A stretch of 64,000 bases of DNA from positions 124,001-188,000 of the forward strand of contig NZ_NKQJ01000001.1 of the NCBI RefSeq assembly GCF_002312815.1, in the 5' to 3' direction. Shown here piece by piece: positions 10,134-19,690 of the stretch. The position numbers were made by a program, and so were the translations under genes. Source of the DNA: Agaribacterium haliotis. GTDB lineage: Bacteria; Pseudomonadota; Gammaproteobacteria; Pseudomonadales; Cellvibrionaceae. The notes under the pieces are model-generated. The model did not search any database and had not been told where the DNA came from. It saw nothing but the letters and a program-made list of their open reading frames with translations. Every line of letters starts with the position of its first letter. The first letter of the stretch is position 1.

Positions 10134-10159
10134 AAAAGCGCAGACCTTGCTGCGCTTTT
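10134..10159 (-). terminator. Terminator after mdh
   Basis: Perfect 10-base arms AAAAGCGCAG and CTGCGCTTTT around loop ACCTTG, with extra A before on the plus strand (T run on the minus strand). It ends mdh transcription before bcp. Confidence 0.85.
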
Positions 10160-10181
10160 ACGAACAAATAACACAGCTGGT

Positions 10182-11162
10182 TTACGGCAGCAGTTCTTTT
10201 ACCGCGTCACGCTCTTCTTGCAACTCTTTTTCAGTCGCATTAATTCTTTCCTGAGAGAATGCATTGATCTCTAAACCCTGAACAATTTCCCAGTCGCCGT
10301 CTTTGCAAACACAGGGGAAAGAAAAGATCAGGCCTTTCTCAACACCGTAGGAACCATCACTGTAGACCCCCATGCTGACCCAGTCATTGCCTGCAGAACC
10401 CAGCGCCCAATCGCGCATATGAAAGATCGCAGCATTTGCAGCAGAGGCGGCTGAAGATGCACCGCGCGCCTTAATAATTGCAGCACCGCGTTGCTGAACA
10501 TCGGGAATAAAGGTGTTTTCGTACCAATCCTGCTCTACTTGCTCAACGGCGATACCGCCTGCAACTTTAGCGTGGTGCAGATCGGGATATTGGGTTGAGC
10601 TGTGGTTGCCCCAGATCGTCATATTGCTAACGTCGTTAATGCTCTTGCCAAGCTTTTCACTGACCTGGCTCATAGCGCGGTTGTGATCCAAACGCATCAT
10701 TGCCGTGAATTGGCGCGGATCGATGTCCGGAGCATTGCGCTGAGCAATCAACGCATTGGTATTGGCGGGGTTTCCGACAACCAGTACTTTAATATCACGC
10801 GAAGCATGATCGTTAATCGCCTTGCCCTGAACAGAGAAAATAGCAGCATTTGCTTCGAGCAGGTCTTTGCGCTCCATACCCGGGCCACGAGGACGGGCAC
10901 CAACTAGCAGTGCAAAATCAGCATCTTTAAATGCAACGTTTGCATCGTCGGTGCAAACCATGCCGGCCAAAAGAGGGAAAGCACAATCTTCAAGCTCCAT
11001 TGCCACACCTTTTAAGGCGTCGAGGGCGGGCGTAATTTCCAACATCTGCAGGATAACTGGTTGATCTTTACCCAGCATTTCGCCAGCGGCGATGCGGAAC
11101 AACAGGGAATAGCTAATCTGGCCTGCCGCGCCAGTGACGGCAACTCGTACGGGTGCTTTCAC
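10182..11162 (-). CDS. mdh: Malate dehydrogenase
   Basis: This NAD-dependent enzyme interconverts malate and oxaloacetate in the TCA cycle. It is 326 residues. The nucleotide-binding start is [20 protein letters not shown]. Substrate Arg residues lie in [15 protein letters not shown], and catalytic His is in [14 protein letters not shown] near residue 188. This is the cytosolic-type MDH (LDH/MDH group with the long insert) found in Pseudomonadales relatives, not the 312-residue E. coli type. It ends in a hairpin terminator. Confidence 0.95.
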   Translation of the reverse strand: MKAPVRVAVTGAAGQISYSLLFRIAAGEMLGKDQPVILQMLEITPALDALKGVAMELEDCAFPLLAGMVCTDDANVAFKDADFALLVGARPRGPGMERKDLLEANAAIFSVQGKAINDHASRDIKVLVVGNPANTNALIAQRNAPDIDPRQFTAMMRLDHNRAMSQVSEKLGKSINDVSNMTIWGNHSSTQYPDLHHAKVAGGIAVEQVEQDWYENTFIPDVQQRGAAIIKARGASSAASAANAAIFHMRDWALGSAGNDWVSMGVYSDGSYGVEKGLIFSFPCVCKDGDWEIVQGLEINAFSQERINATEKELQEERDAVKELLP

Positions 11163-11294
11163 AATAAATCTCCATCTAATTTATTTGTTACGGATGTACA
11201 ATCGCCGCGCATTATAAGCCACTGGTGAAAAAAGTCATTGGTGTAACGGCGTTGAATATGCAAGCAACGGCACTGATTTGCACCAAAACAGAGC

Positions 11295-11783
11295 TTAATG
11301 CTCGCAAACTTGGCTGTAGCGCTGTTCGAGCTCTGAGTAAATTCGTTTTGCGCTGTAGTCAGCGCCGTCGAGCTCGGCCAAAACTTCCATTAAATGCTCA
11401 TTGTCTTCTTTGCCCGCCCAAGTCTTAACGTAGCTACCGTCTTTGTAACCGTGGTCCTGGCGAAATATATTCAATACATTCTTGGCGACGTAGGAACTAA
11501 ACAGGCGCTCAAAGCTTAAACCGCTAATCAACATAAGGCTTGAAAACGCCGCCACATCAAAGCTGCGAGTTTGCAAGGTGCTCGCGGCAAAATGTTCAAC
11601 CGCCTCGCGAAATTCAAGCTCGCGGCCACCTTCAGCCAAACCGCGCTCAAGCTCTTGCGCTAAGGCTTGGTAATCGTCGCTTTGCTCCAGCGCGATACTG
11701 ATGCCGAAATGCCAGATATCAATTAACTCAAGCTCAACTTGTTCGCGATCGACGTGCTGGGCCTTCCACCACTTCCAGCCGTA
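11295..11783 (-). pseudogene. C-terminal fragment of dimeric-type dUTPase, cut by the island
   Basis: Reading the minus strand from the island edge gives an open frame of 162 residues that begins YGWKWWKAQHVDREQVELEL and ends SQVCEH. It has no start codon of its own near the edge; the first ATG in frame is at 11639. It continues exactly, in frame, from the 44-residue fragment at 40797-40928, giving a 206-residue protein. That protein is an all-alpha NTP-pyrophosphohydrolase of the dimeric dUTPase type: ECAE (residues 37-40 of the join) and ELID (63-66) are its two metal-binding acidic motifs. The insertion lies between them, so neither fragment can be active. Confidence 0.9.
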
Positions 11784-11802
11784 GTGATCTTATTGCGATA
11801 TA
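11783..11802. other. attL: left attachment site of the island
   Basis: The shared core GTGATC is at 11784-11789 (AGTGATC if the adjacent A is counted). It is followed inside the island by TTATTGCGATATA (11790-11802). The mirror copy at the right end reads TTATAGCGATATA from its core inwards, so 12 of 13 positions match. Host dUTPase sequence lies on the left. Confidence 0.85.
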
Positions 11803-11894
11803 CATTTTATAACACATTTTGTTAGTAGAATATGTAAGAACAAGATGTGACAGCCCTGAAATGATCAATTTTTAAACACACTCGCGTGTACCTC

Positions 11895-13096
11895 ATGAAA
11901 AAAATAGTGTTAGAAGACATCGAGATTGATAAAAATCACTTTGACTATTTACCTGTAATCCTTGACGACGAAGGAACCGTCGTTATTTTGCCTTTACTGT
12001 TCGCCATTCACCTTGATAAGGCCGGCGAAGCAATACACATGGTAAGAGTTGAAGACGGAACGCAGTCAATGACGAAACTTGAATCTGGGCCTATCTCCGA
12101 GTCTACTGCAACCACGTACATCAACCATGTCTATCGATTCCTCAAACATTTAAACCAAGCCAGCAAAGAACTCACGGATGAAGAGATATCTATCCATCAC
12201 ACATACCTTTGCAGTCCTGGAGTTGTCCAGGACTACCTAAATAGAGATCTAGCAAGCACACTTACTGGTAGCTCATTGGCGAATCACCAAGCAGCACTTA
12301 CTGCTTACTTTAACTTTTTAGCTCTTCTGGGGCTTAGACAGCCTCATGAAATTCGCATTTCTCGCAAAGCGAGGAAAGAAGCGACAAACAACAATCAATC
12401 AGGTGCTTACATTAATTACATCAGCACCAAGGAACGATTCGAGATTCTCAAGCGGTGTGTATCCAAGCGAGACAGGTTAATCATTCGATGTGGTTTCGAG
12501 TTAGGCCTCAGAGCAATGGAGAATAAGGGCATGCGCCTCAAGGGGAACAAGTCGAACGAAGCTTACTGGATCTATTCGAGCAATTAGACGCATCATCATT
12601 ACGACATAAAGAAAAGTTTACTTATCGCTTACGGGGTGGCTACGCAAAACGCGGAAGATCAAGATTTATACAAATAAACCGTGATTTACTGACCGCCTTG
12701 AGAGAATACTATCTAACGGAGCGGGCCGAAGCTCTAGGTAAGGCGCATCTAGAAACCTCGAATGAGCTATTTTTGAGGTCTGATCCAAGAGGAACAGGAC
12801 TTCCTATAAGCAAGCGCCTAGCTTCAGACATTTTTGCTAAATATAGGAAAGAGCTATCTTTCCTCGATCAAAACCTTTCCTACCATGATCTACGCCATAC
12901 CTTCGCTACAGAGCTTTATCATTCTGAGCTGCTCGATCACGCGGGCAGAGAAACCAGGTCTGAAAGCGCTGCATTGATTGTTGTCGCAGAGTCATTAGGG
13001 CACGCTCACGATAGAAACGGGCGCCCTCCTTCCACCACATTGCGGTATATACGACTAAGAGAAGTTATGCTCGAACTCGAAGGGGTGAAGGAATAG
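11895..13096 (+). pseudogene. Tyrosine recombinase with a one-base frameshift (first recombinase)
   Basis: The gene reads in one frame from 11895 (GTG at 11886 possible) to about 12545, then in another frame to 13096. Joined it is about 400 residues. Part one holds an N-terminal SAM-like core-binding region and the first catalytic Arg in FELGLRAMENKGMRL. Part two holds LSYHDLRHTFATELYH (His-x-x-Arg) and TTLRYIRL with the Tyr nucleophile. Adding one G to the GGGG run at 12542-12545 restores a single frame (MRLKGEQVERSLLDLFEQLD). It may be a true inactivating deletion, a sequencing error in the run, or recoding. It is the DNA_BRE-type member of the module (GmtY-like, tentative) and lies 106 bases from attL. 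Confidence 0.8.
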
Positions 13097-13100
13097 ACAA

Positions 13101-15152
13101 TTGAAAACTCTAGCTACGAGAAGCTATCCAAAGCTTTCACCTAAAGAACCAAAAACCAATGAGCAGCTCTATCACTCAAATCGTGTTATTTGGGATGGAT
13201 CAACTATTGTCGAATATCACTCCCTTAATGAGCGCGGGCTATTCTTCATAATGGCATTCAATCAGCTGCTAAGTGAGCCATGGTTTGTAGATCTCAAAAA
13301 CACCACATGTTACATAAACTCAATAAAATGCTTCACTAACTGGTTAAATAACCAACAAGACGTGGAAGTTGGTATTCTGAATGAATATCAAGAGTACGAA
13401 ATAAATACTCTCGGCCGAAAGCCTCAAAGTTGTTACTCTCACCAGATAAAGACGATCATAAAAAGGGTATCACCAAGGCTAGAACTGCGGAATCAATACC
13501 AATTTCTAAAAAAAGTAGATCAAAACGCTAGGCTAGATCGCGGCGATGGATCTACGAACTCTGTCCACATTTCAGAATGGTTCACCAAACAGCAGTGGTT
13601 AAGGCAAGAACTTGGCGAAGATTATCTGATCTTCGAGAGCCCCAAACGAGTGCACCGATCATTTAGAACCTTAGTGAGTGAAGCTCTAATCTACCTCATT
13701 CAAGCAAGAACCGCATTCAACCTAAGCAAAGGTATCAAAAAAGCGTATTTTAAGGCTTCAAACAATAACCTGAAATCTTCTAGAGCTATTGCATACCTTT
13801 ACTCCGACTTATTGAATATCGCTAAAAACGAGCTTCAAGATACAAGTTCACCGCTATTCAACGTAATTTTGTGTGAGTGTGTAAAAGGCAACCGGCTAAA
13901 AGATATATTAACAAAAGTCGAATCCACGCCAAGTTACAACTTTAGAGATGAGTTGAAAAACATAAACTCCGGCTACCCATTTCTCAGACCCAGCCTATTG
14001 TTAGACTCAACATCAGAAACAGAGGAGCTATTAATGTACTGGCTAATAGTTTCTCTCGCAGTACAGCCTAGTGATGCGGCAAATACAAGGAGGAATAATT
14101 TAGCGATTAAAAGAAATGAGCTGGGCAGAATAAAAACCTTACAAATTAAATATTTCAAGGGAAGATCCGATAGGTTCTACGAGACTCCCATGCTAACTGG
14201 AAAAGATGTCGTATTGATGGCCACAAACATGTACCTTCAAACAATTCCCCAGGATCAAAAAAGACTGTTCAATTCACGCGACATCAATAAAAATAGAAAA
14301 TTCTCCAACCCCTTCTATTCCGGTAGAACAACGGAAAACAGCAATCCAATAATCCACTTTATGAAACTTATATGGAATGATAATTTCGGGAAGGTGATCG
14401 ATAAATCAAAGAAAAAAAATATCGTATTTAAAGCCTTACGCTGCCTTTCCAAAGCGCAACTTATGGACTTCCAAAGCTACACCTCAAACATGAAAAAAAA
14501 TGGCAAACAGGCTCAATATGACGAATACCAAATGTCAGTTGAATTTCCATTACCTCAATCCTTCATAACGCCATCTCATATAAAAAACACTTCAGTCTAC
14601 TCCAGAAGTGATAAATACAGAGATGGTGACTTAGTGAACTCCAATTCACATGACCCTTTGACTGAGAAATTGAGATACATGACGGATGATAATAAAGAGT
14701 GGATAAACCAGAGCGGGAGAATCTCCAGGATGGTGATGGCAGAGCTAGAAAATGAAGTCTACAATCCAATTCTTCGCAGAATCAAACATTTGACATCAGA
14801 AATGCAGCTTTCTACAAAAATTGTAAAAAGCAATGCAGGGATTAATTCTGACAATAACAAGAGCACAAACCTTAACCATCTAGAAGGAGAATTAATAGTC
14901 ATCGAATCTGAAGATACTGCTGTACAAATGCTTTATTTCATTGAACAAGCATACAAATATCAAAAATCGTTAATAGAAAGAAACGATATTTTTTTCTTCG
15001 AAACGGTTCTTATCAAATCTGAATGGATGCACTACTGCATCGAGAAGTTCTCACCGAAGATCGTTAGATCAGCGTCAGAGAAACTAAACAAAATAAGACA
15101 TGTACTTCCAAGCCTCTTCTTAAACCAACTAAACTCTGGGGAATCTGCATGA
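13101..15152 (+). CDS. Large recombinase-module protein, degenerate integrase-like (second)
   Basis: A 683-residue protein, starting at TTG 13101 with AAGGA in front, four bases after the stop of the first recombinase and overlapping the next gene by four bases. I see no full set of tyrosine-recombinase residues. The stretch YWLIVSLAVQPSDAANTRRN (about residue 310) looks like the region around the first Arg, and ITPSHIKNTSVYSRSDKYRD (about residue 493) like a decayed HxxR-to-Tyr region. It is probably a catalytically inactive partner in a recombinase complex, as in other multi-integrase elements. It may correspond to GmtZ of Gamma-Mobile-Trio islands, but I cannot confirm that. Its base composition is A+T-rich. 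Confidence 0.6.
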   Translation: MKTLATRSYPKLSPKEPKTNEQLYHSNRVIWDGSTIVEYHSLNERGLFFIMAFNQLLSEPWFVDLKNTTCYINSIKCFTNWLNNQQDVEVGILNEYQEYEINTLGRKPQSCYSHQIKTIIKRVSPRLELRNQYQFLKKVDQNARLDRGDGSTNSVHISEWFTKQQWLRQELGEDYLIFESPKRVHRSFRTLVSEALIYLIQARTAFNLSKGIKKAYFKASNNNLKSSRAIAYLYSDLLNIAKNELQDTSSPLFNVILCECVKGNRLKDILTKVESTPSYNFRDELKNINSGYPFLRPSLLLDSTSETEELLMYWLIVSLAVQPSDAANTRRNNLAIKRNELGRIKTLQIKYFKGRSDRFYETPMLTGKDVVLMATNMYLQTIPQDQKRLFNSRDINKNRKFSNPFYSGRTTENSNPIIHFMKLIWNDNFGKVIDKSKKKNIVFKALRCLSKAQLMDFQSYTSNMKKNGKQAQYDEYQMSVEFPLPQSFITPSHIKNTSVYSRSDKYRDGDLVNSNSHDPLTEKLRYMTDDNKEWINQSGRISRMVMAELENEVYNPILRRIKHLTSEMQLSTKIVKSNAGINSDNNKSTNLNHLEGELIVIESEDTAVQMLYFIEQAYKYQKSLIERNDIFFFETVLIKSEWMHYCIEKFSPKIVRSASEKLNKIRHVLPSLFLNQLNSGESA

Positions 15153-17890
15153 CAACTACCACCAAGATAACCCCAAAAAACACTTGGATGATAAAAAGTC
15201 AATTCAAAGCCCTCGGGGGAAGCTTTGATGACAAAGGAGCACCTTCTGGATTTGAATCGGAGGTATGGAAGCTAGATGAGGTTACCTGCCATATCCGAAT
15301 CCAAAACAGTATCGCATCAAAAAACATTTACTGCATAGCGAACAGTATCGAACCAACAAACTTATGTAAAGTGCTGACAATCGATAACATCAACTCCAAC
15401 AAAGGCGTTAATGACTACTTCTTTGCGCTAAGGGACATGATTATCTTGCTTATCTACTACATGGTAGACGTAAAAAAGCGTGAGCTTGAACTTTCGGACA
15501 TTCAGCCTTTCCTAGAATACTATCTGATGACCGGAATAGATAATTCCGGGATTACCCACCAAAGAGTCAGTCCACGATCATTCGGATCAAAGCCACTCAT
15601 ATTACATTTATCTAGAATTAACCACTCACTAGAATATTATGGCCTTCCGCCCATTTTACCAAGAGGTTTAAAAACGGCCCGCATAGAAAAATATTTAGAG
15701 AAAGCGATTGAAATCACATCTGCAGGAGAGCTTACATACAGTGATTGGAGTGCCGGAGGAACTTTTAATAATTTGCCGCTCGATTATGGCCAGTATTACA
15801 TTGAATACCTAGATAACTTCTTCAAAGACAACTACGAAATCGCATGTGCGCTATCGGAAATAATCAATTGCAGAGATGATATCATTTCCGAATCTGGCTT
15901 AATCTCGAACAAAAACACAATACAAATTTTTTATGCCCTCCTTAGTGGAAGAAACGTAATAAACAACCCTAAATACAAAAAATATAACGATTACAGAATT
16001 AAAAACCTAAAAGAAACAATAAATGACAGATATGCAACTCTGACCAAGGGCAGCTTAAAAAGCAAACACCTACTCTCTACCCAATCCGCAAGGTCAATTG
16101 CAAAAGATATGGGTATTGATTTAAAAAAGAAGAATGCTAAAGCTGAACTTGACAGACTAAAGGTCATTCTCTTCTGTTATATCTTTGAAAATAATTTGAA
16201 AAAGGTAGAAGATTTACTCAAGGAATCACATTTTGACACGACCATTGATGATTTCCACTCAGCCATAAAAAAACTAAATACCACAAAAGTAAAAAACACT
16301 CTCCCAACCAAAGAATATTACGAAGAAATAGGCATAATAAACGATCCTAATTCAATTTCTAAACCCGACGCTCTAACACTCGTAAATAAGGTAGCGTCAG
16401 CAGGCCTAACAGTAATTACTGCTTTAACAGGATGGCGAGGCAGCGAGTATGGCTTCGGATTGAACTCTGTTATCTCCTTCAAAAACACCGACATTATTGA
16501 TCAGTACTCTCATCCTTTTCGGCACAAAGTAAACTGGAGAGTCTTTAAAACTCATGGCGACAAATTTCAGCAACGCGAAATAACTCAAGGAGTTTACGAA
16601 TACATTATTAGGCTGTCAAAGATTAATTCCACTCAGAACGGTTACCCCGCCCTATATAAAACACACTCAAGCAAAAATGATCCTTGCGATAAAAATTCTT
16701 CCTACTCCGCAGTTTCTCATGCAGTAAAATTTAACTGGGCGACATTTCTTGATCACTTCAAACCATTCACGATGCGTCGAGAAATCGATCGGAACAATTA
16801 CCTAAAAGATAAAATCAATGAGGGATGTGACCTAACACAAAATGAAAACAAAGAACTAGAGGCTATCTCGAAGAAGATAAATACCCAAGCATATAAAGAA
16901 GTAGAAAATGATTATCAACTGAAAATTGCGTTGGACAGATTTGACTCTGAGCGTGAACGAGTACAATTTATATTGATGCGCAGTTCATTTACAGTGAAGA
17001 AAGATTGGCTATTGAACTACAGGCAATACCTCCGCGAACCCAACCTAGTGAGAAATGAAAGAGGTAACGACAACCAGACTATCTATCATTTACTTGATAA
17101 ATATCTTCCAGAACAGACAAAGTCACTAATTCTTAGCCAGCCTGACAGCACGCTGAAAAACAAAGTTTTCGCAGCTCAGTGTTCTGCATCAGTTGTTGAC
17201 GATTGCCTATACCCTACTCCGCATGCATTTAGGCATATATGGGCTGAAGCCGTCTTCAGGCGATTTGATGGTGATGTAGGCTGGATGATAAGAAGCAACT
17301 TCAAACACATATCCAAGAGCATGTGGCTAGCCTATATTAGAAACAAAGACAACACCAGAATCCTAGAAGGCATGAAAATCAGAGTGTCTAGTGCATTACT
17401 AAAAAACTGGCTTCTAAAACAAGGATCTGACACCGCTGGTAAATTTGATCGGTTTCTAAACAGAGTTTTCAAAAATACTGCTATAAATAACCTATCTAGC
17501 ATTGATGAAGCCATCAGAAAATTTACGCTTAACGAAGTCGACAGTATCAAAGCAAACCCATGGGGATACTGCATAAACATGAAAGGAACATCTAGCATTG
17601 CAAGATGTGCAAATGATGAAGTTGCAAACCCGCATGATGCATCCCCAGAACTGTGCCTAGGGTGTGTAAACTTCCTTATGAACTCATCAAATATTGACTA
17701 CGTTGTGTTTCACTCATGGCAGCACATCAACTTGGTGGAATCCGCATCCGACGCGGAAATCCCTCCATCCCTTGTTACTCCTTCTATTGAATACCTAAAG
17801 CAGGCTAGAAAACGAATATCCGAGCTAAATTCAACGCATCCGATAATCCATCGTTATGACGAAACTATAATCCAGTACCAGGGCTCCTAA
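15149..17890 (+). CDS. Large tyrosine recombinase with zinc-finger-like tail (third)
   Basis: A 913-residue protein. The C-terminal half carries a complete-looking catalytic set: Arg430 in LTGWRGSEYG, His692 and Arg695 in PHAFRHIWAEA, His720 in FKHIS and Tyr729 in WLAYIR. Downstream, Cys residues (RCAND near 825 and CLGC near 844) resemble the metal-binding tail of Tn554-type TnpB-like integrases. The N-terminal 400 residues are unassigned and Lys/Asn-rich. Since the first recombinase is frameshifted, this is the member most likely to be active. It overlaps the previous gene by four bases and lies two bases before the next, so the module is one operon. Confidence 0.75.
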   Translation: MTTTTKITPKNTWMIKSQFKALGGSFDDKGAPSGFESEVWKLDEVTCHIRIQNSIASKNIYCIANSIEPTNLCKVLTIDNINSNKGVNDYFFALRDMIILLIYYMVDVKKRELELSDIQPFLEYYLMTGIDNSGITHQRVSPRSFGSKPLILHLSRINHSLEYYGLPPILPRGLKTARIEKYLEKAIEITSAGELTYSDWSAGGTFNNLPLDYGQYYIEYLDNFFKDNYEIACALSEIINCRDDIISESGLISNKNTIQIFYALLSGRNVINNPKYKKYNDYRIKNLKETINDRYATLTKGSLKSKHLLSTQSARSIAKDMGIDLKKKNAKAELDRLKVILFCYIFENNLKKVEDLLKESHFDTTIDDFHSAIKKLNTTKVKNTLPTKEYYEEIGIINDPNSISKPDALTLVNKVASAGLTVITALTGWRGSEYGFGLNSVISFKNTDIIDQYSHPFRHKVNWRVFKTHGDKFQQREITQGVYEYIIRLSKINSTQNGYPALYKTHSSKNDPCDKNSSYSAVSHAVKFNWATFLDHFKPFTMRREIDRNNYLKDKINEGCDLTQNENKELEAISKKINTQAYKEVENDYQLKIALDRFDSERERVQFILMRSSFTVKKDWLLNYRQYLREPNLVRNERGNDNQTIYHLLDKYLPEQTKSLILSQPDSTLKNKVFAAQCSASVVDDCLYPTPHAFRHIWAEAVFRRFDGDVGWMIRSNFKHISKSMWLAYIRNKDNTRILEGMKIRVSSALLKNWLLKQGSDTAGKFDRFLNRVFKNTAINNLSSIDEAIRKFTLNEVDSIKANPWGYCINMKGTSSIARCANDEVANPHDASPELCLGCVNFLMNSSNIDYVVFHSWQHINLVESASDAEIPPSLVTPSIEYLKQARKRISELNSTHPIIHRYDETIIQYQGS

Positions 17891-17892
17891 AA

Positions 17893-18459
17893 GTGGAATA
17901 TTTCGAAGACCTTCTAAAAAATGAAAGCGAACTCCCCGAGAAACTGCCAGACTGGGTTAACAAATCAAACGCATCCTATCAAGCCTGGAAGTTAGTCAAA
18001 CGAATCAAAGGCGAGCGCCTTGCTTACATTAGCAAACATCTCAAGCCATCAGATTATCGAGCAAAAAAAACTTATCAGATTTCAGGCTCAGAAATAGCAA
18101 AAGAAATAGGCATTAGTAGGGTCACACTGCTGTCAACTTCGACTTACTCTAACGCCTTTAAAGGTTACTTAACTGAAGTCAATGCAGAACTTGCCAAAGC
18201 TAAAGAAATGCGCATCGCCAAAACCAGAACATCGAAGAGCCGAGGACCTATCGCAAAAAATAAAGATGAGCTTGTCGAAGAAACAAAACAACTTAAAGAA
18301 GAGATTAGTGTTCTAGAACAACGGAATGCCGTGGAACAAATCAAGAAGGTTATTGACTCACTTCAGCCTGATATTGCTGACTTACTTTTCGTTAAGCAGA
18401 AAAATGGGAAATGCGATGTTCATCGAATAAAGCCAAATACCAAACTAGAGGGGCTGTAG
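17893..18459 (+). CDS. Small HTH / coiled-coil accessory protein of the recombinase module
   Basis: A 188-residue basic protein starting at GTG 17893, two bases after the large recombinase. ISGSEIAKEIGISRVTLLS (about residues 63-81) is a helix-turn-helix. Residues 95-165 are charged and heptad-like, with KDELVEETKQLKEEISVLEQ as a coiled coil. This layout resembles TnpC of Tn554-like elements, a small modulator of integration. It may equal the third member of the Gamma-Mobile-Trio (GmtX), not verified. It ends the left operon. Confidence 0.55.
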   Translation: MEYFEDLLKNESELPEKLPDWVNKSNASYQAWKLVKRIKGERLAYISKHLKPSDYRAKKTYQISGSEIAKEIGISRVTLLSTSTYSNAFKGYLTEVNAELAKAKEMRIAKTRTSKSRGPIAKNKDELVEETKQLKEEISVLEQRNAVEQIKKVIDSLQPDIADLLFVKQKNGKCDVHRIKPNTKLEGL

Positions 18460-18734
18460 TTACTTTTTTATCATTTCTATACTAACTACCCGTCGTCACC
18501 CTTATTATTCATATAAGCTTAAACAGCAATAAACTGCTTACATGTAGTCCACTTCATATAGATATAGGTTCAACAAGCTTTGTCGTTCAGTCAAAACCGT
18601 GAGCTCACCAGAAACTGCAGCGAATTTTTACTGACATGATCATGACCAATACTTACAGGAAACCATTTTACTCAGGGGATGTCGTTTTGAAAAACACGAA
18701 AAGCTCGTTGAATCTTCGAAACATAAACAAATCT

Positions 18735-19550
18735 TTAACTTCTAGCCAGCTGACATATTTCAGGGTTTAGTAAGACAATTTGTTGAACTGTGGCAGCGCG
18801 GTCACTCTCTCGCTCAAACAAGTTGAATTGGTCAAGCAGATAGAGCAGTAAGGCCTGCTTTATATGAATCTTTGCCTCACCATCGGTCATAGCATAGTCC
18901 GCCTCAATTACGGTGCGCTGAGCCACCGTAAGCTCAGGATGAGGGCCTATACGAACGATAATCAAGGTATTCCATGCATCATCTTTATCTTTCCCTGGAC
19001 CCGCATCATCAAAAGTATAAGTCTCAATTATTCTCCCCAAAACAAAATCACGGAATTCTTCACTACGGTGACAAAACGCCCGAACGTGGTACCGAGTGCC
19101 TGTAAAGACGATGCTATGAGGGGTAATTCTACGAACCGTTCCCTCTGGGGTTGTTAGTGATCTATAGCGTATTTCGATTGACCGCCTCTGATGTATGGCC
19201 ATGGTAACCGGTTGCAGTACTGCCATATTTGCGCGTCGAAATGGGAGGGGAACTATAGTTGCGGCATGCCCTATTTCTCCAGCCCAGCTGATGTAATCTT
19301 GTATACAGGGTTGAATAAACTCAGGCTGAAACTTATCAGTAGGCACATAGCGTTTGATAGAGCCGTTGAAGCGTACCGCTTGTCCTAGTCTGTCTAGGTA
19401 AAGTTTTAGGTCGGCAGAAGCCTGCTGCGGAGATATCCCAAATCGAGCGATAAGATCCGTCCGCCCTACGCTCCCCGCCCAGTAAAGCTGCCTATCAATC
19501 TCCTCCAGGCGGCGTTGTACTTCCCACTTTTTTAATGCTGTTGTCGTCAT
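18735..19550 (-). CDS. WYL-domain regulator (BrxR/CapW-like), divergent from Wadjet
   Basis: A 271-residue regulator. The N-terminal winged helix reads LYWAGSVGRTDLIARFGISPQQASADL (in parts, residues 22-48), the typical start of BrxR/CapW repressors of defence islands. The middle and C-terminal WYL domain contains ITPHSIVFTGTRYHVRAFCH and LGRIIETY. WYL proteins are thought to sense nucleic-acid ligands made in infection and to derepress the neighbouring operon. It is divergent from jetA with a 140-base shared promoter gap, so autoregulation and control of jetABCD are likely. Confidence 0.85.
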   Translation of the reverse strand: MTTTALKKWEVQRRLEEIDRQLYWAGSVGRTDLIARFGISPQQASADLKLYLDRLGQAVRFNGSIKRYVPTDKFQPEFIQPCIQDYISWAGEIGHAATIVPLPFRRANMAVLQPVTMAIHQRRSIEIRYRSLTTPEGTVRRITPHSIVFTGTRYHVRAFCHRSEEFRDFVLGRIIETYTFDDAGPGKDKDDAWNTLIIVRIGPHPELTVAQRTVIEADYAMTDGEAKIHIKQALLLYLLDQFNLFERESDRAATVQQIVLLNPEICQLARS

Positions 19551-19650
19551 ATCGACTCAATAAGATCTAATTCGTTTGCGCTGTTGCGATTGTTTGCAGT
19601 TTCTTATTGTGAACAAAACTATTGCATCAATCAATTAGATAATAGACAAT

Positions 19651-19661
19651 CTAGTAACTAG
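19651..19661. promoter_or_regulatory. Possible operator in the WYL/jetA divergent gap
   Basis: A perfect palindrome, CTAGT-A-ACTAG, sits 29 bases before jetA within a gap rich in TAGA/TCTA repeats. Its location suits a binding site of the divergent WYL regulator. The match is short and no experimental motif is known to me. Confidence 0.3.
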
Positions 19662-19690
19662 ACACTAATACGAAAGGCTAGCTAACACTT

